DNA from: Nesterenkonia lutea
Lineage (GTDB): Bacteria; Actinomycetota; Actinomycetes; Actinomycetales; Micrococcaceae
Direction of reading: 5' to 3'
Length of the DNA stretch: 64,000 nucleotides
Assembly: GCF_014873955.1 (NCBI RefSeq)
Contig: NZ_JADBED010000001.1
Location: 1,984,001-2,048,000, forward strand
Below are positions 1 to 8,041 of this stretch, piece by piece (position 1 is the first letter of the stretch; every line of letters begins with the position of its first letter). The notes below the pieces were generated by a model, which saw nothing but the letters and a program-made list of their open reading frames with translations, searched no databases and was not told the origin of the DNA. Made by a program: the position numbers and the translations under genes.

Positions 1-718
1 TGAGGATGTTGACGACTCCGGCGGGCGTCCCCGCCTCGACCAACAGCTCACCCAGGCGCAGCGCGGTCAGCGGTGTGTTCTCGGCAGGTTTGAGCACCAC
101 AGTGCAGCCGGCGGCGAGGGCCGGGGCCAGTTTCATGGCCGCCATCAGCAGTGGACTGTTCCAGGGGACGACCGCGGCGACGACCCCGATGGGTTCGCGG
201 ACCGTATAGGCGAAGACCTGCCTCTCCGGGCCCTGCCGCCGCAGGGAGGTGGGAACAGTGGTGCCCTCCAGGGCTCTGGCCGCCGCGGCGTAGTACCTGA
301 ACTGTGCGATGGCTGCTGGAATCTCACCGAACTTCGCCGTGGCGAGGACCTTGCCCTGGTCGAGCGACTCCAGGGCGGCGAGCTCATCCAGGTTGGCTTC
401 CAGCAGATCCGCGATCCGCCAGAGCAGCCGTGACCGTTCCTCCGGGGTGTTTCCGGCCCAGGGGTCTGACTCGAGCGCGATCCTCGCGGCGGCGACGGCA
501 GCTTCGGCGTCCTGGACGCCTGCCCGCGGCACCATCGCCAGCGTCCGGCCGGTCGCCGGATCCACGGTGGAGAACTCGTCGCCGTCCGCGGCGGCGGTCC
601 ACCTGCCGCCGATCAGCAGCCCCAGCGGACCGCGGGCGAGGAACCGTGCAGCGGCGGTCTGGCTCGGCTCCACCGGGTTGAAAGAGAGGCCAGCCAGAGT
701 GTCTGCGGTCCGTGTCAT
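1..718 (-). CDS. Aldehyde dehydrogenase, NAD(P)-dependent (partial, runs off left edge)
   Basis: This is the N-terminal 239 residues of an aldehyde dehydrogenase superfamily protein; the catalytic Cys half lies beyond the window. The ATG at 718 begins MTRTADTLAG. The cofactor-binding part is visible: VVPWNSPLL at about residues 183-191, then the LKPAENTPL segment at about 209-217 with the Lys that binds NAD(P), and the EQGK-like segment LDQGK at 119-123. It is separated from the upstream binding-protein gene by 155 nt with a strong hairpin, so it is probably its own unit. The substrate cannot be told from this part. Purine genes lie on its right, but no functional link is visible. Confidence 0.9.
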   Translation of the reverse strand, partial: MTRTADTLAGLSFNPVEPSQTAAARFLARGPLGLLIGGRWTAAADGDEFSTVDPATGRTLAMVPRAGVQDAEAAVAAARIALESDPWAGNTPEERSRLLWRIADLLEANLDELAALESLDQGKVLATAKFGEIPAAIAQFRYYAAAARALEGTTVPTSLRRQGPERQVFAYTVREPIGVVAAVVPWNSPLLMAAMKLAPALAAGCTVVLKPAENTPLTALRLGELLVEAGTPAGVVNIL

Positions 719-826
719 GGTCACTTCCTGGAGATCAGCGCCGCGGGGGCTCCGTTCGGAGGCCGCTACCCTGTCTCAGGAACTGCGCAGAACCTGAATC
801 GTCACCGTCAGACGGGCGGGTGAGTG

Positions 827-856
827 GCTTCTCCCGGTCAGGGGACCGGGAGAAGC
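827..856 (-). terminator. Intrinsic-type hairpin terminator after the orphan binding protein
   Basis: A perfect 13-bp stem (827-839 with 844-856) and a 4-nt loop lie 18 nt after the stop of the minus-strand binding-protein gene and before the aldehyde dehydrogenase start. There is no long T tract, as is common in high-GC actinobacteria. Confidence 0.65.
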
Positions 857-873
857 GCGATCACATGTCGGGG

Positions 874-1944
874 TCAGTATTCGATGAGGTCGGGGTTCTC
901 CTCGTAGACCTCGTTGATCAGCGTCATGTCGAAGATGTCATCAGGAAGCTCGTAGCCCACGGTCTTCACGGCCTCCAGTGTGTCCTGGACGGCGTCGTCG
1001 CTCATGGTGAGCAGGCCGTTCTCCTCGGTCCATTCGTTGGTCATGAGCTCCATCTGTCGTTCCGCGGTGAGCTGCTGGTGCTCGGGGTCCAGCCCCTGGT
1101 CGGCGCCATGGTCCTCCACCGTCATCTCGACCCCGGCCTCGGGGTCGTTCAGCGCGTCCTGCCAGCCGCGGACGGTGGCCTCCAGGAACGCCTTCAGCTC
1201 CTCACGGTTCTCCTCGATGTTCTCCTCTGTCGTGACGATCGAGCCGGCGGCGAAGGGAAGACCGTGGTCGGCGAGCATCATGTTCACGACTTCGGCGCCC
1301 TCGAGCTCCAGTGCGGTGGCCTGGTTCGTGGCGAAACCGATCGAGGCATCAAACTCTCCGGTGAGCAGACCTCCGGCGTCTCCCTGGATGGAGACGACGT
1401 CCACGTCGTCCTGGCTGATGTCGTTGACCTCGAGGAAGGCGTAGAAGGCCGGCTCGTTGCCCGGAGCGACGCCGACGGTCATTCCTTCCAGATCCTCGGG
1501 CGTCTCTGCCGGGTTCTCTGCCAGGGAGAAGATCGAGAAGGCATTCTGCTGGAAGACGGAGCCGATGATCTTCACCGGAGCGTTCTCACCCTCCGCCTCG
1601 ATGAGGGAGGCCGTGTCGATGGGGTTGGACATTGCCGCCAGGTTGTCGCCGGTGACCAGCTGGGTGGCGGCAGGGGTGGCGGATGGGCCGCCCGAGATGA
1701 GGTTGACGGACTCGAAGCCCGCCTCCTCGTAGTATCCGCCGTCCTCAGCGAAGTACATGCCGGCGAATTCCCAGGTCTTGACCCAGGAGAGGGGGATCTC
1801 CAGCGCTCCGAAGCTTGGCTGGTCGGAGTCTGACTCTGCGCCCTCCGCTGCAGCATCGTCTCCGGAGCAGGAGGTCAGCAGCAGGACGCCCAGGGCGGCC
1901 AGACCGGTGAGGCTGTGTCGGTGGGAACGGGTACGTGTGTGCAT
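874..1944 (-). CDS. ABC transporter substrate-binding lipoprotein, NMT1/SsuA-like (orphan paralogue)
   Basis: This is a 356-residue extracytoplasmic solute-binding lipoprotein of the NMT1/THI5-SsuA-TauA type. The signal peptide ends in the lipobox LLTSC with the lipid-bearing Cys at about residue 26. I chose the ATG at 1944 because GAGGAG lies 7 nt before it; in-frame ATGs at 1959 and 1986 are alternatives. It is closely similar along its whole length to the binding protein at 13765-14847. Shared stretches include ENREELKAFLEA, GWQDAL, ENGL.TMSDDAV and YEENPDLIE at the C terminus. No permease or ATPase is adjacent, so it probably docks with the importer at 11.2-13.7 kb. It is divergent from the adenosine-deaminase gene, and the shared promoter carries the purine-cluster palindromes. 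The ligand is inferred to be a purine or related heterocycle; this is not proven. Confidence 0.88.
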   Translation of the reverse strand: MHTRTRSHRHSLTGLAALGVLLLTSCSGDDAAAEGAESDSDQPSFGALEIPLSWVKTWEFAGMYFAEDGGYYEEAGFESVNLISGGPSATPAATQLVTGDNLAAMSNPIDTASLIEAEGENAPVKIIGSVFQQNAFSIFSLAENPAETPEDLEGMTVGVAPGNEPAFYAFLEVNDISQDDVDVVSIQGDAGGLLTGEFDASIGFATNQATALELEGAEVVNMMLADHGLPFAAGSIVTTEENIEENREELKAFLEATVRGWQDALNDPEAGVEMTVEDHGADQGLDPEHQQLTAERQMELMTNEWTEENGLLTMSDDAVQDTLEAVKTVGYELPDDIFDMTLINEVYEENPDLIEY

Positions 1945-1993
1945 TGAGATACTCCTCATCAGTGATCCCCCTGTGGGAATGTCCACACTCTAT

Positions 1994-2007
1994 GAAACGA
2001 ATATTTC
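1994..2007. promoter_or_regulatory. GAAAC-N4-RTTTC palindrome, copy 1 (putative IclR-type operator)
   Basis: The 14-mer GAAACGAATATTTC, within TGAAAC...TTTCA, lies in the divergent promoter between the binding protein (start 1944) and the deaminase (start 2148). It resembles IclR-family operators such as the KdgR box. The same pattern recurs at 2105, 17810 and 30393. Confidence 0.6.
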
Positions 2008-2024
2008 ACCCACTTCGCACTCCT

Positions 2025-2043
2025 GTTACGTGCGGGTAAATGC
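2025..2043. promoter_or_regulatory. GTTACG-N5-GTAAATGC element, copy 1 (GlnR-like box)
   Basis: GTTAC and GTAAA are spaced 11 bp start to start, as in actinobacterial GlnR boxes (GTNAC-N6-GNAAC). The same 14 fixed bases occur at 17841-17859. In both places the element starts 17 nt after the end of a GAAAC palindrome. Confidence 0.5.
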
Positions 2044-2104
2044 TCGTGGAAGCACGGAACGAAATAAAAAGGCAACAGTTCTCTGCGTAGAGTCGAGAAA
2101 GCAA

Positions 2105-2118
2105 GAAACACTTGTTTC
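2105..2118. promoter_or_regulatory. GAAAC-N4-GTTTC palindrome, copy 2
   Basis: GAAACACTTGTTTC is a perfect GAAAC/GTTTC inverted repeat ending 29 nt before the deaminase GTG start. It is well placed to act on that gene, while copy 1 is nearer the divergent lipoprotein gene. Confidence 0.6.
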
Positions 2119-2147
2119 GACGATGTCAGCACTGGAAGGGGTCCTGC

Positions 2148-3206
2148 GTGAGCACTCTGCGCACCTATCTGCAGCTTCTGCCCAAGGCGGAGCTGCATTG
2201 CCATTTCGTCTCGACGATGCGGCCGGAGACGCTCCTCGAGCTGTGCCAGGCCCATCAGGTACAGCTGCGTACCCTCGACCTCGACTCGCTCTTCGACTAC
2301 ACGGGCCTCGCCGACTTCCTCGATGTCTTCAACGCTGCTCACCTCGCTCTCTCCACTCCGCAGGAAGTCGCACGTGTCGCCTATGAGGGTGTCGAGGATG
2401 CCGTGGCCACGGCCAACCTGCGCTACCGCGAGTACTTCGTCAACCCTGACAACTTTGTGGCCGGCGCCTTCGGCCGACCTGGACCGGGGATGGACTATCC
2501 CACCGTCATCGACGCGATGATCAAGGGGCTCGGGGCTGCCGAACGTGATTTCGGCGTCGGCTTCGGCATCATCATCGGCATCAACCGCTCGCTGCCAGCG
2601 GAGGCGGCTGCGGAGCTGGTGCGCACTGTGGTGGAGCATCCCCGCGCCCAGGTGCTGGGCATCGGGCAGGACGATCTGACGCCGGAGAAGTCGGAGGATC
2701 CGCTCCGATTCGCCGAGGCATATCGGCTGGCGCGTGAGGCTGGGCTGCGCTGCACGGCCCATGTCGGCGAGACCATGGCGGCCTCGCCGCAGGACGTGGT
2801 GACCGCGGCGCTGGAGCTGCAGCTCGACCGGGTGGATCACGGCTACCGCGTGGTCGACGACCCCCAGTCCCTGGCGGCCGCAAAGGCCTCGGGGCTCAGC
2901 TTCACCTGCACGCCATACTCCACGGTGATGCTCTCAGGATGGGAGCTCACTGCGGATCACCGCATCGCGCGCATGGTGCGTGCGGGACTGCCGGTGACGC
3001 TTGCCACCGACGATGCAGTGTTCTTCAAGACGGATCTGGCGCGCGAATACGTGGAGGCGCTGCCCGCCATGGGCATCTCCGCACCGGAGGCAACCGCCAT
3101 CGCTCGGCAGGGTTTCGCAGCCGCCTGGTGCCCAGAGCAGCAGAGACAGCGTCTGCTCGCGGACTTCGACGGCGCGGCTCTGGCCCTGGGCACAGCGCTG
3201 CTCTGA
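2148..3206 (+). CDS. Adenosine/adenine deaminase family hydrolase
   Basis: This is a 352-residue metal-dependent hydrolase of the adenosine deaminase family, which deaminates adenosine or adenine to inosine or hypoxanthine. I chose the GTG at 2148 (MSTLRTYLQLLPKAELHCHF) because GGAAGGGG precedes it. Metal and catalytic residues are present: H17 and H19 in the HCH motif, HVGE at 205-208, DHG at 230-232 and TDD at 287-289. Two normally conserved segments are unusual: GIGQDDLTPE replaces the common GxDLxGxE, and CTPYST (254-259) replaces the CPxSN motif. The exact substrate is therefore uncertain. It is convergent with nagA (24 nt apart) and divergent from a purine-type binding protein. Two GAAAC-N4-GTTTC-type palindromes precede it, which ties it to the purine cluster. 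Confidence 0.85.
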   Translation: MSTLRTYLQLLPKAELHCHFVSTMRPETLLELCQAHQVQLRTLDLDSLFDYTGLADFLDVFNAAHLALSTPQEVARVAYEGVEDAVATANLRYREYFVNPDNFVAGAFGRPGPGMDYPTVIDAMIKGLGAAERDFGVGFGIIIGINRSLPAEAAAELVRTVVEHPRAQVLGIGQDDLTPEKSEDPLRFAEAYRLAREAGLRCTAHVGETMAASPQDVVTAALELQLDRVDHGYRVVDDPQSLAAAKASGLSFTCTPYSTVMLSGWELTADHRIARMVRAGLPVTLATDDAVFFKTDLAREYVEALPAMGISAPEATAIARQGFAAAWCPEQQRQRLLADFDGAALALGTALL

Positions 3207-3230
3207 GGAGCCACCCGTCCGACGCGACGG

Positions 3231-4430
3231 TCAGGCGATCCACGCCCCGCGCCGAAGGACGCCCGCGACCTGAAGGTCACGGTCGAGCACGACCGCATCT
3301 GCCTCCCTGCCCGGCGCGAGGCGACCGACCCGGTGGCTCAGCCCGCAGACGCGAGCGGGCACCACGGTGGCGGAGCGGACAGCGTCACCGAAGGGCACAC
3401 CGGCCGCAACGCATCCGCGAACGAGATCCTGCATGAAGCCGGTCCCTCCGGCAAGCACCCCCGAACTGCGCAGCGTGGCCGCCGCACCATTGACGTCGAC
3501 CTCCGCGGGGCCCAGCTGATATGTCCCGTCCTCGAGACCAGCCGCTGCCATGGAGTCCGTGACGAGAGCGACGTTGTCCGCCCCGACCAGCTCGAACACC
3601 GCCGCGACCATGTACGGGTCGACGTGCAGCGTGTCCGCGATCAGCTCGACGATCGCCTCGCCCCGGACCGCTGAACGCAGACATGCCGCGGCCGGGCCCG
3701 GTGATCGGTGGTGGATCGCCGGCATGCCGTTGAACAGGTGTGTCACCGTAGGTGTCTTCGGCTCGTTCTCAGATGTGAGCATGAGCTTTCGCGCATAGGC
3801 CAGGGAAGTCTCGGTGGTATGCGCATCGGCATCCGTATGCCCCACCGACGGCACGACGCCGTGGCTCGTCAGGAACTGGATCAATGCGTCCGCGCCCGGC
3901 AGCTCGGGCGCAAAGGTCATCACGCGGACGCTCCCGCCGGAGGCTTCGATCAGCTCCGCAGTCAGTCCGATGTCCGGCTCCGACAACCACTGGGGGTCCT
4001 GCGCACCACATCTGGCGCTGGAGAGAAACGGTCCCTCAAGGTGGATGCCAGCTACGGTCCCTTCATCGGCAAGCGCACCGAAGAGCGATGCGGCGCGGAG
4101 CATGTTCTCCCGGCGGGCCGTGACGAGACTGGCCAGCACCGTCGTGGTCCCGCGTTCATGGAGCCTGGCCAGAGCGCGACGCACGGGCTCCTCGGCAGAG
4201 GACGAGAAGTCCGCCCCGAAGGCCCCGTGGCAGTGCGCATCGACGAAACCGGGGACCAGGACCTCCCCGGCGTCCAGCACCTCTGCCGAAGGCCATCCCT
4301 CCGGATCGAAGTGCTCCCGCGGCCCCGCGTAGCTGATGTGCCCGGACTCTGTGGCGAGGATGCCGTCGGAGTGCTCTGCAAGACCGGTGTGAAGCCGGCC
4401 CTGTACTACCTGGCGGTATGTGCTGTTCAT
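3231..4430 (-). CDS. nagA: N-acetylglucosamine-6-phosphate deacetylase
   Basis: A 399-residue cytoplasmic amidohydrolase that removes acetate from GlcNAc-6-phosphate to give glucosamine-6-phosphate. The sequence shows VDAHCHG at residues 63-69, HLEGPFLS, SVGHTDADA, THLFNGMPAIHH and VTDSMAAAG, matching the NagA metal site and catalytic Asp. Its ATG overlaps the TGA of the ROK kinase gene (ATGA at 4427-4430), so the two are translationally coupled. It is the last gene of the nag operon and is convergent with the deaminase gene. The usual IADG.H segment reads IADTLH, a small departure. Confidence 0.95.
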   Translation of the reverse strand: MNSTYRQVVQGRLHTGLAEHSDGILATESGHISYAGPREHFDPEGWPSAEVLDAGEVLVPGFVDAHCHGAFGADFSSSAEEPVRRALARLHERGTTTVLASLVTARRENMLRAASLFGALADEGTVAGIHLEGPFLSSARCGAQDPQWLSEPDIGLTAELIEASGGSVRVMTFAPELPGADALIQFLTSHGVVPSVGHTDADAHTTETSLAYARKLMLTSENEPKTPTVTHLFNGMPAIHHRSPGPAAACLRSAVRGEAIVELIADTLHVDPYMVAAVFELVGADNVALVTDSMAAAGLEDGTYQLGPAEVDVNGAAATLRSSGVLAGGTGFMQDLVRGCVAAGVPFGDAVRSATVVPARVCGLSHRVGRLAPGREADAVVLDRDLQVAGVLRRGAWIA

Positions 4431-5386
4431 TGTTCTCCGGGGTCGTCATGGGCGGATGAGAGATGAGCGGACCTGCCGAGCAGCGCTGCGCCGAGGACCC
4501 CGGCCCGCGGACCGGCACGGGAGGCGCTGATGACCGGAGCGCTCCTCCAGCCCAGCATCTCCGCCACGGCCCGGCGCAGAGGATCCAGCAGGATCGGTCC
4601 CGACGCTGCGAGGCCTCCTCCTATGATGAACTCCTCGGTGTCGAGCACCGCGGTGAGGGTCACGACGGCTTTTGCGAGCGCCTGAACGGCCTCGGACCAG
4701 ACCTGATCAGCGAGCCGGTCTTCCCCGACCAGTCGCGACACGTCGGCGGCGCTGCCGGCGCTTCCGCCCGCGGTGAGGTACCGCGTCAGGACCGCACTGG
4801 CGGACGCGTAGGCCTCCAGGCATCCGAGCTCTCCGCAGGAGCACGCGCGACCCAGGGGCACGACAGGCATATGGCCCAGCTCGCCGGCCTGCCCGTGAGC
4901 TCCGACCACCATTTCTCCCGCAGTGACGACAGCGGCGGACACTCCGGTGCCGAGGGGGATGAAGATGAAGTCCCGCAGGTCCGGCCGCAAGGCCATCTCC
5001 GCTCGGGCGGCTGTCCGAGCATCATGGTCGACCGCCGCTGGAACACCGAAACGGGTCGCCAATATGCTGCCCAGCGGCAGCTCGGTCCATCCGAGATTCA
5101 CGGCGCCACGGACCACCCCGGCACGTGTGTCCACGAAACCCGGGCTGGCGGCTCCGATGGCCGTCGGCTCGTGACCCAGCGAGCGGGCACTCTGATCCAG
5201 CGTGGACAACACTGCGAGGACCGTGTCCAGGGAACTGGAGGAGCCTTCACACGTCGGGGCGACACGCTCGGCAGTCGCTTCTGCCCCGTCGACGAAGACA
5301 GAACCCTTGACGGTCGTCCCTCCGATATCGACGGCCAGGACGACGTCCGGCGTCCTCTGCCCCGCCGCTCCCAGTCCCCGCGGCAC
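4427..5386 (-). CDS. ROK-family sugar kinase (probable GlcNAc or glucose kinase)
   Basis: A 319-residue ROK kinase, predicted to phosphorylate an imported amino sugar or hexose. It has the N-terminal phosphate-binding motif DIGGTTVKG (20-28), an LGTG.S motif near 145-150, and the ROK zinc site made of H172 with C182, C184 and C189. The catalytic Asp region reads VDHDARTAA rather than the common NDANAAA. The GTG start at 5386 follows the TAG stop of the glycosidase gene directly, with no spacer. Next to nagA, nagB and an ABC importer, N-acetylglucosamine is the likeliest substrate, since an ABC importer delivers unphosphorylated sugar. Glucokinase activity remains possible. Confidence 0.88.
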   Translation of the reverse strand: MPRGLGAAGQRTPDVVLAVDIGGTTVKGSVFVDGAEATAERVAPTCEGSSSSLDTVLAVLSTLDQSARSLGHEPTAIGAASPGFVDTRAGVVRGAVNLGWTELPLGSILATRFGVPAAVDHDARTAARAEMALRPDLRDFIFIPLGTGVSAAVVTAGEMVVGAHGQAGELGHMPVVPLGRACSCGELGCLEAYASASAVLTRYLTAGGSAGSAADVSRLVGEDRLADQVWSEAVQALAKAVVTLTAVLDTEEFIIGGGLAASGPILLDPLRRAVAEMLGWRSAPVISASRAGPRAGVLGAALLGRSAHLSSAHDDPGEQ

Positions 5387-6340
5387 CTACGTCACCGGTC
5401 CGTCGGGGAACAGAGCGTGACCGGCCAAGACTTCGGCGAGCGGGACCGGAGTTCCGATCTCTCCGACGAACCGACCGTCCACACTGTTCTGGAAGCCGAA
5501 CACCACCCATTCACCGTCGCGCTTCCTGAACAGCTGCGCCGCGTATATCCCGGGCACGAAGAAGCTGGAGCTGCTTGCGAGATCCCACGGCCCGAGCCGG
5601 CTCGCGCCTGGCGCGATCCAGGTGCCGGTGCTCGCGGTGCGGAAGGGGATCCCGGGCGCCTTGTCCGGCAGGCACGAGAACAGCAGCGCCGCCTCGCCGT
5701 CGACCACTCGAGACTGGATCACTTCCATCTCACCGAAACCTGCCGGTGCGGACAGCGGAGCTCGGCTCTCCCACCGGGTGAGGTCCGCACTGACTGCATG
5801 CCCGACCACACCGCGCTGCCCCGGGTCACCGGTCCGGCTGCGGGCCGTGATGAGCATGTGCCACAGCTGGGAGTCCTCGTCGAAGAAGACGAAGGGGTCC
5901 CTCCACGCCTCATCGGGCCAGGTCCCTTCGCCCAGCTTCTCGTACCATCTGGGGTCGGCTTCGAGAGCGGGCATCGAAGAGCGTGTCCAGGTCAGAAGGT
6001 CCTTCGAGACTGCCGAGCCGATCCGCTGCCGCAGCCCGCCTTCGGCGCGGCTGATCCCGGTATAGAAGAGGTGCCAGGTACCGTCGGGGCCGCGCACCGT
6101 GCAGCCTGTCCAGGTCGCCAAGTCATCCCAGGCGGGCCCGTCAGAGGCGGTGAGGGCGTCCGGCAGCAGCGTCCAGTCCTGAAGGTCCACGGACATCGCG
6201 TGCCCAATCGAGGCTCGGTGGTGGCGGGCGTCTGGATCCTGCAGTGCCCTGCTCGCGCGCAGAAAGAACAGGTGATAGTTCTCTCCGTCATCGGCGAGCC
6301 AGCTGTCCCATACCCAGTCATCCGGAAGTCGGAACGTCAT
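5387..6340 (-). CDS. Five-bladed beta-propeller glycosidase (GH32/43/68-type fold)
   Basis: A 317-residue protein with no signal peptide when started at the ATG at 6340, which overlaps the nagB stop (ATGA); a longer frame upstream lies inside nagB and is rejected. Repeated propeller signatures are visible: WVWDSWLADDG near the start, GHAMSVDLQDW, SKDLLTW, RDPFVFFDED (RDP motif of GH32-like enzymes) and GHAVSADLTRW. A candidate acid/base Glu is in EMEVIQ. Its place between nagB and the ROK kinase suggests it cleaves an imported oligosaccharide inside the cell. No known NagA/NagB pathway needs a GH32-like enzyme, so the substrate is open. Confidence 0.75.
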   Translation of the reverse strand: MTFRLPDDWVWDSWLADDGENYHLFFLRASRALQDPDARHHRASIGHAMSVDLQDWTLLPDALTASDGPAWDDLATWTGCTVRGPDGTWHLFYTGISRAEGGLRQRIGSAVSKDLLTWTRSSMPALEADPRWYEKLGEGTWPDEAWRDPFVFFDEDSQLWHMLITARSRTGDPGQRGVVGHAVSADLTRWESRAPLSAPAGFGEMEVIQSRVVDGEAALLFSCLPDKAPGIPFRTASTGTWIAPGASRLGPWDLASSSSFFVPGIYAAQLFRKRDGEWVVFGFQNSVDGRFVGEIGTPVPLAEVLAGHALFPDGPVT

Positions 6341-7125
6341 CGGGTCCCTCCAGGGAAGTGGTGCTTGGCCTCGGCGACGAACCGGTGATAGTCGGCCAGT
6401 GTCAGCCCGGAGGCGGCGGCTTCGTCCAGCACGATCCTCGTGCGGGGGTGGAACTGCAGCAGCGATGCCGGACACATGCTGCTGACCGGACCCTCGATCG
6501 CGGCGGCGACAGCTGCGGCCTTCGCCTCCCCCTGGGCCACCAGCACGATTTCTCGCGCCTCCATGATGGTGCCCAGTCCCTGGGTGATGCAGTGCGTGGG
6601 CACGTCTTCGCCTTTGGCAAAGAACCTCGCATTGTCCATGCGTGTCTGCTGGGAGAGCGCTTTGACTCGGGTGCGCGAGGCCAATGAGGACGTCGGTTCG
6701 TTGAAGCCGATGTGCCCGTTGGTTCCAATGCCGAGGATCTGCAGGTCCACGCCTCCTGAGGCGGCCAGGGCGTGCTCATAGTCCAGGCACGCCTGCTGGA
6801 TGTCGGCGGCGCTCCCATCAGGGGTGCGCACGTTGGCCGGGTCCAGTCCCAGCGGAGTCGTCAGTTCACGTTCGACGACGAGGGCGTAGCTCGCCGGATG
6901 CCGTTCAGGCAGGCCGACGTACTCGTCCAGGGCGAAACACCGCACGCCGTCGAATGTGACGTCTCCCTGGGCGTGCAACCGGGCCAGCTCGCGATAGGTG
7001 CCCAGGGGCGATGAACCGGTGGCGATTCCAAGGACCATATCGGGCGTCTCGGCGGCGCGGCGGGCGACGAGTTCTGCGGTGTGGGATCCGACCGCAGCCG
7101 GGTCCGCCAAGATGACGACTTCCAC
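6337..7125 (-). CDS. nagB: Glucosamine-6-phosphate deaminase
   Basis: A 262-residue cytoplasmic enzyme that converts glucosamine-6-phosphate to fructose-6-phosphate and ammonia. It starts at a GTG at 7125 with AGAAGGGA 7 nt upstream. Signature motifs are ATGSSPLGTY (35-44), ALDEYVGL (65-72) with the D67 base, and GTNGHIGFNEP (134-144) with H138 and E143. The position that is Asp141 in E. coli is Asn136 here, as in many Gram-positive NagB proteins. It follows the permease genes after 45 nt and overlaps the glycosidase start by 4 nt, so it belongs to the same operon. Confidence 0.96.
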   Translation of the reverse strand: MEVVILADPAAVGSHTAELVARRAAETPDMVLGIATGSSPLGTYRELARLHAQGDVTFDGVRCFALDEYVGLPERHPASYALVVERELTTPLGLDPANVRTPDGSAADIQQACLDYEHALAASGGVDLQILGIGTNGHIGFNEPTSSLASRTRVKALSQQTRMDNARFFAKGEDVPTHCITQGLGTIMEAREIVLVAQGEAKAAAVAAAIEGPVSSMCPASLLQFHPRTRIVLDEAAASGLTLADYHRFVAEAKHHFPGGTR

Positions 7126-7170
7126 AGTCTGTCCCTTCTGCTGGTGGGTGGCTGGTGCTGAGGATGAGGT

Positions 7171-8040
7171 TCAGCCCTTGACGGCCGAGCTCGCCACACC
7201 CTCGATGAACCACCGCTGGAACACCAGAAATACCACGATGACCGGGAGGACGAGCAGGACCCCGAATGCCATGACCTGTCCCCAGGCGGGTGGCAGCTGG
7301 CCGGCGAAGACGCTGATCTGGAGCGGAAGTGGCCTGAGATTGGGATCCGAGATCATCAGCACCGGCCACAGGAACGATCCCCACTGGGTGAGGAAGGTGA
7401 GGATCGCGACGGAGGCGTATGCCGGCTTGCTCATAGGGGCGATGATCTGCCAGAAGATGCGCCAGGGTCCGGCGCCGTCGACCCGGGCCGCCTCGTCGAT
7501 GCTGCGCGGGATTCCTGTGAAGAACGAATAGAAGAGGAAGATCGACAGCGCGTTTCCGATGAACGGCAGGATCTGGATCCACAGCGTGTTCCGCGCGTCG
7601 TTGTAGAGGTAGAACATCGGCACGGCGACCGCTTCGAACGGCACGATCAGGATCAGCAGAATCGCCAGGAGAGCAACGGCGCGGCCACGCCATGACAGGC
7701 GGGCCAGCGCGTAGGCGGCCATCGAGTTCACGATGAGGCCCAGCCCGACGACGGCGACCGTCACGGTGAAGGAGACGGCGAAGAAGCGCCAGAGGTGCCC
7801 GGTGCTGTCCGAGGACAGGCTGGAAGCCACCCCCGAGTAGTTGTGCAGTCCCCATTGGGTCACATCGAAGACGGTGAACCCCGCCAGCGTGTCACTCGCC
7901 GGCGCCAGGGAGGCCGCGACCATGTAGGCGACCGGGGCGAGGAAGAGCAGTCCGGTGACGAGCAGCGCCGCGTAGTGCGGTATGCGCGACCTGAGCTCCC
8001 GCCGACTGATCTTGGGGTTGGACGCGGTGGTCTGAGCCAT
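7171..8040 (-). CDS. ABC sugar transporter permease, MalG type
   Basis: A 289-residue inner-membrane permease of the carbohydrate uptake CUT1 family. About six hydrophobic segments can be read, beginning with HYAALLVTGLLFLAPVAYMV near residues 22-41. The cytoplasmic EAA loop, which contacts the ATPase, reads EAARVDGAGPWRIFWQIIAP. It ends 45 nt before nagB and starts 1 nt after the stop of the MalF-type gene. No ATPase is encoded in the operon, so a shared MsiK-like ATPase from elsewhere is likely, as in the chitin and GlcNAc importers of Streptomyces. The substrate, GlcNAc or a chito-oligomer, is inferred from the neighbours. Confidence 0.9.
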   Translation of the reverse strand: MAQTTASNPKISRRELRSRIPHYAALLVTGLLFLAPVAYMVAASLAPASDTLAGFTVFDVTQWGLHNYSGVASSLSSDSTGHLWRFFAVSFTVTVAVVGLGLIVNSMAAYALARLSWRGRAVALLAILLILIVPFEAVAVPMFYLYNDARNTLWIQILPFIGNALSIFLFYSFFTGIPRSIDEAARVDGAGPWRIFWQIIAPMSKPAYASVAILTFLTQWGSFLWPVLMISDPNLRPLPLQISVFAGQLPPAWGQVMAFGVLLVLPVIVVFLVFQRWFIEGVASSAVKG

Positions 8041-8041
8041 C

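Noticed and set aside
4463..6388. A 641-codon plus-strand open frame opposite the ROK kinase and glycosidase genes
   Set aside because: It is antisense to two well-supported genes, is rich in Arg, Gly and Pro, and has no domain pattern. It is a high-GC shadow frame.
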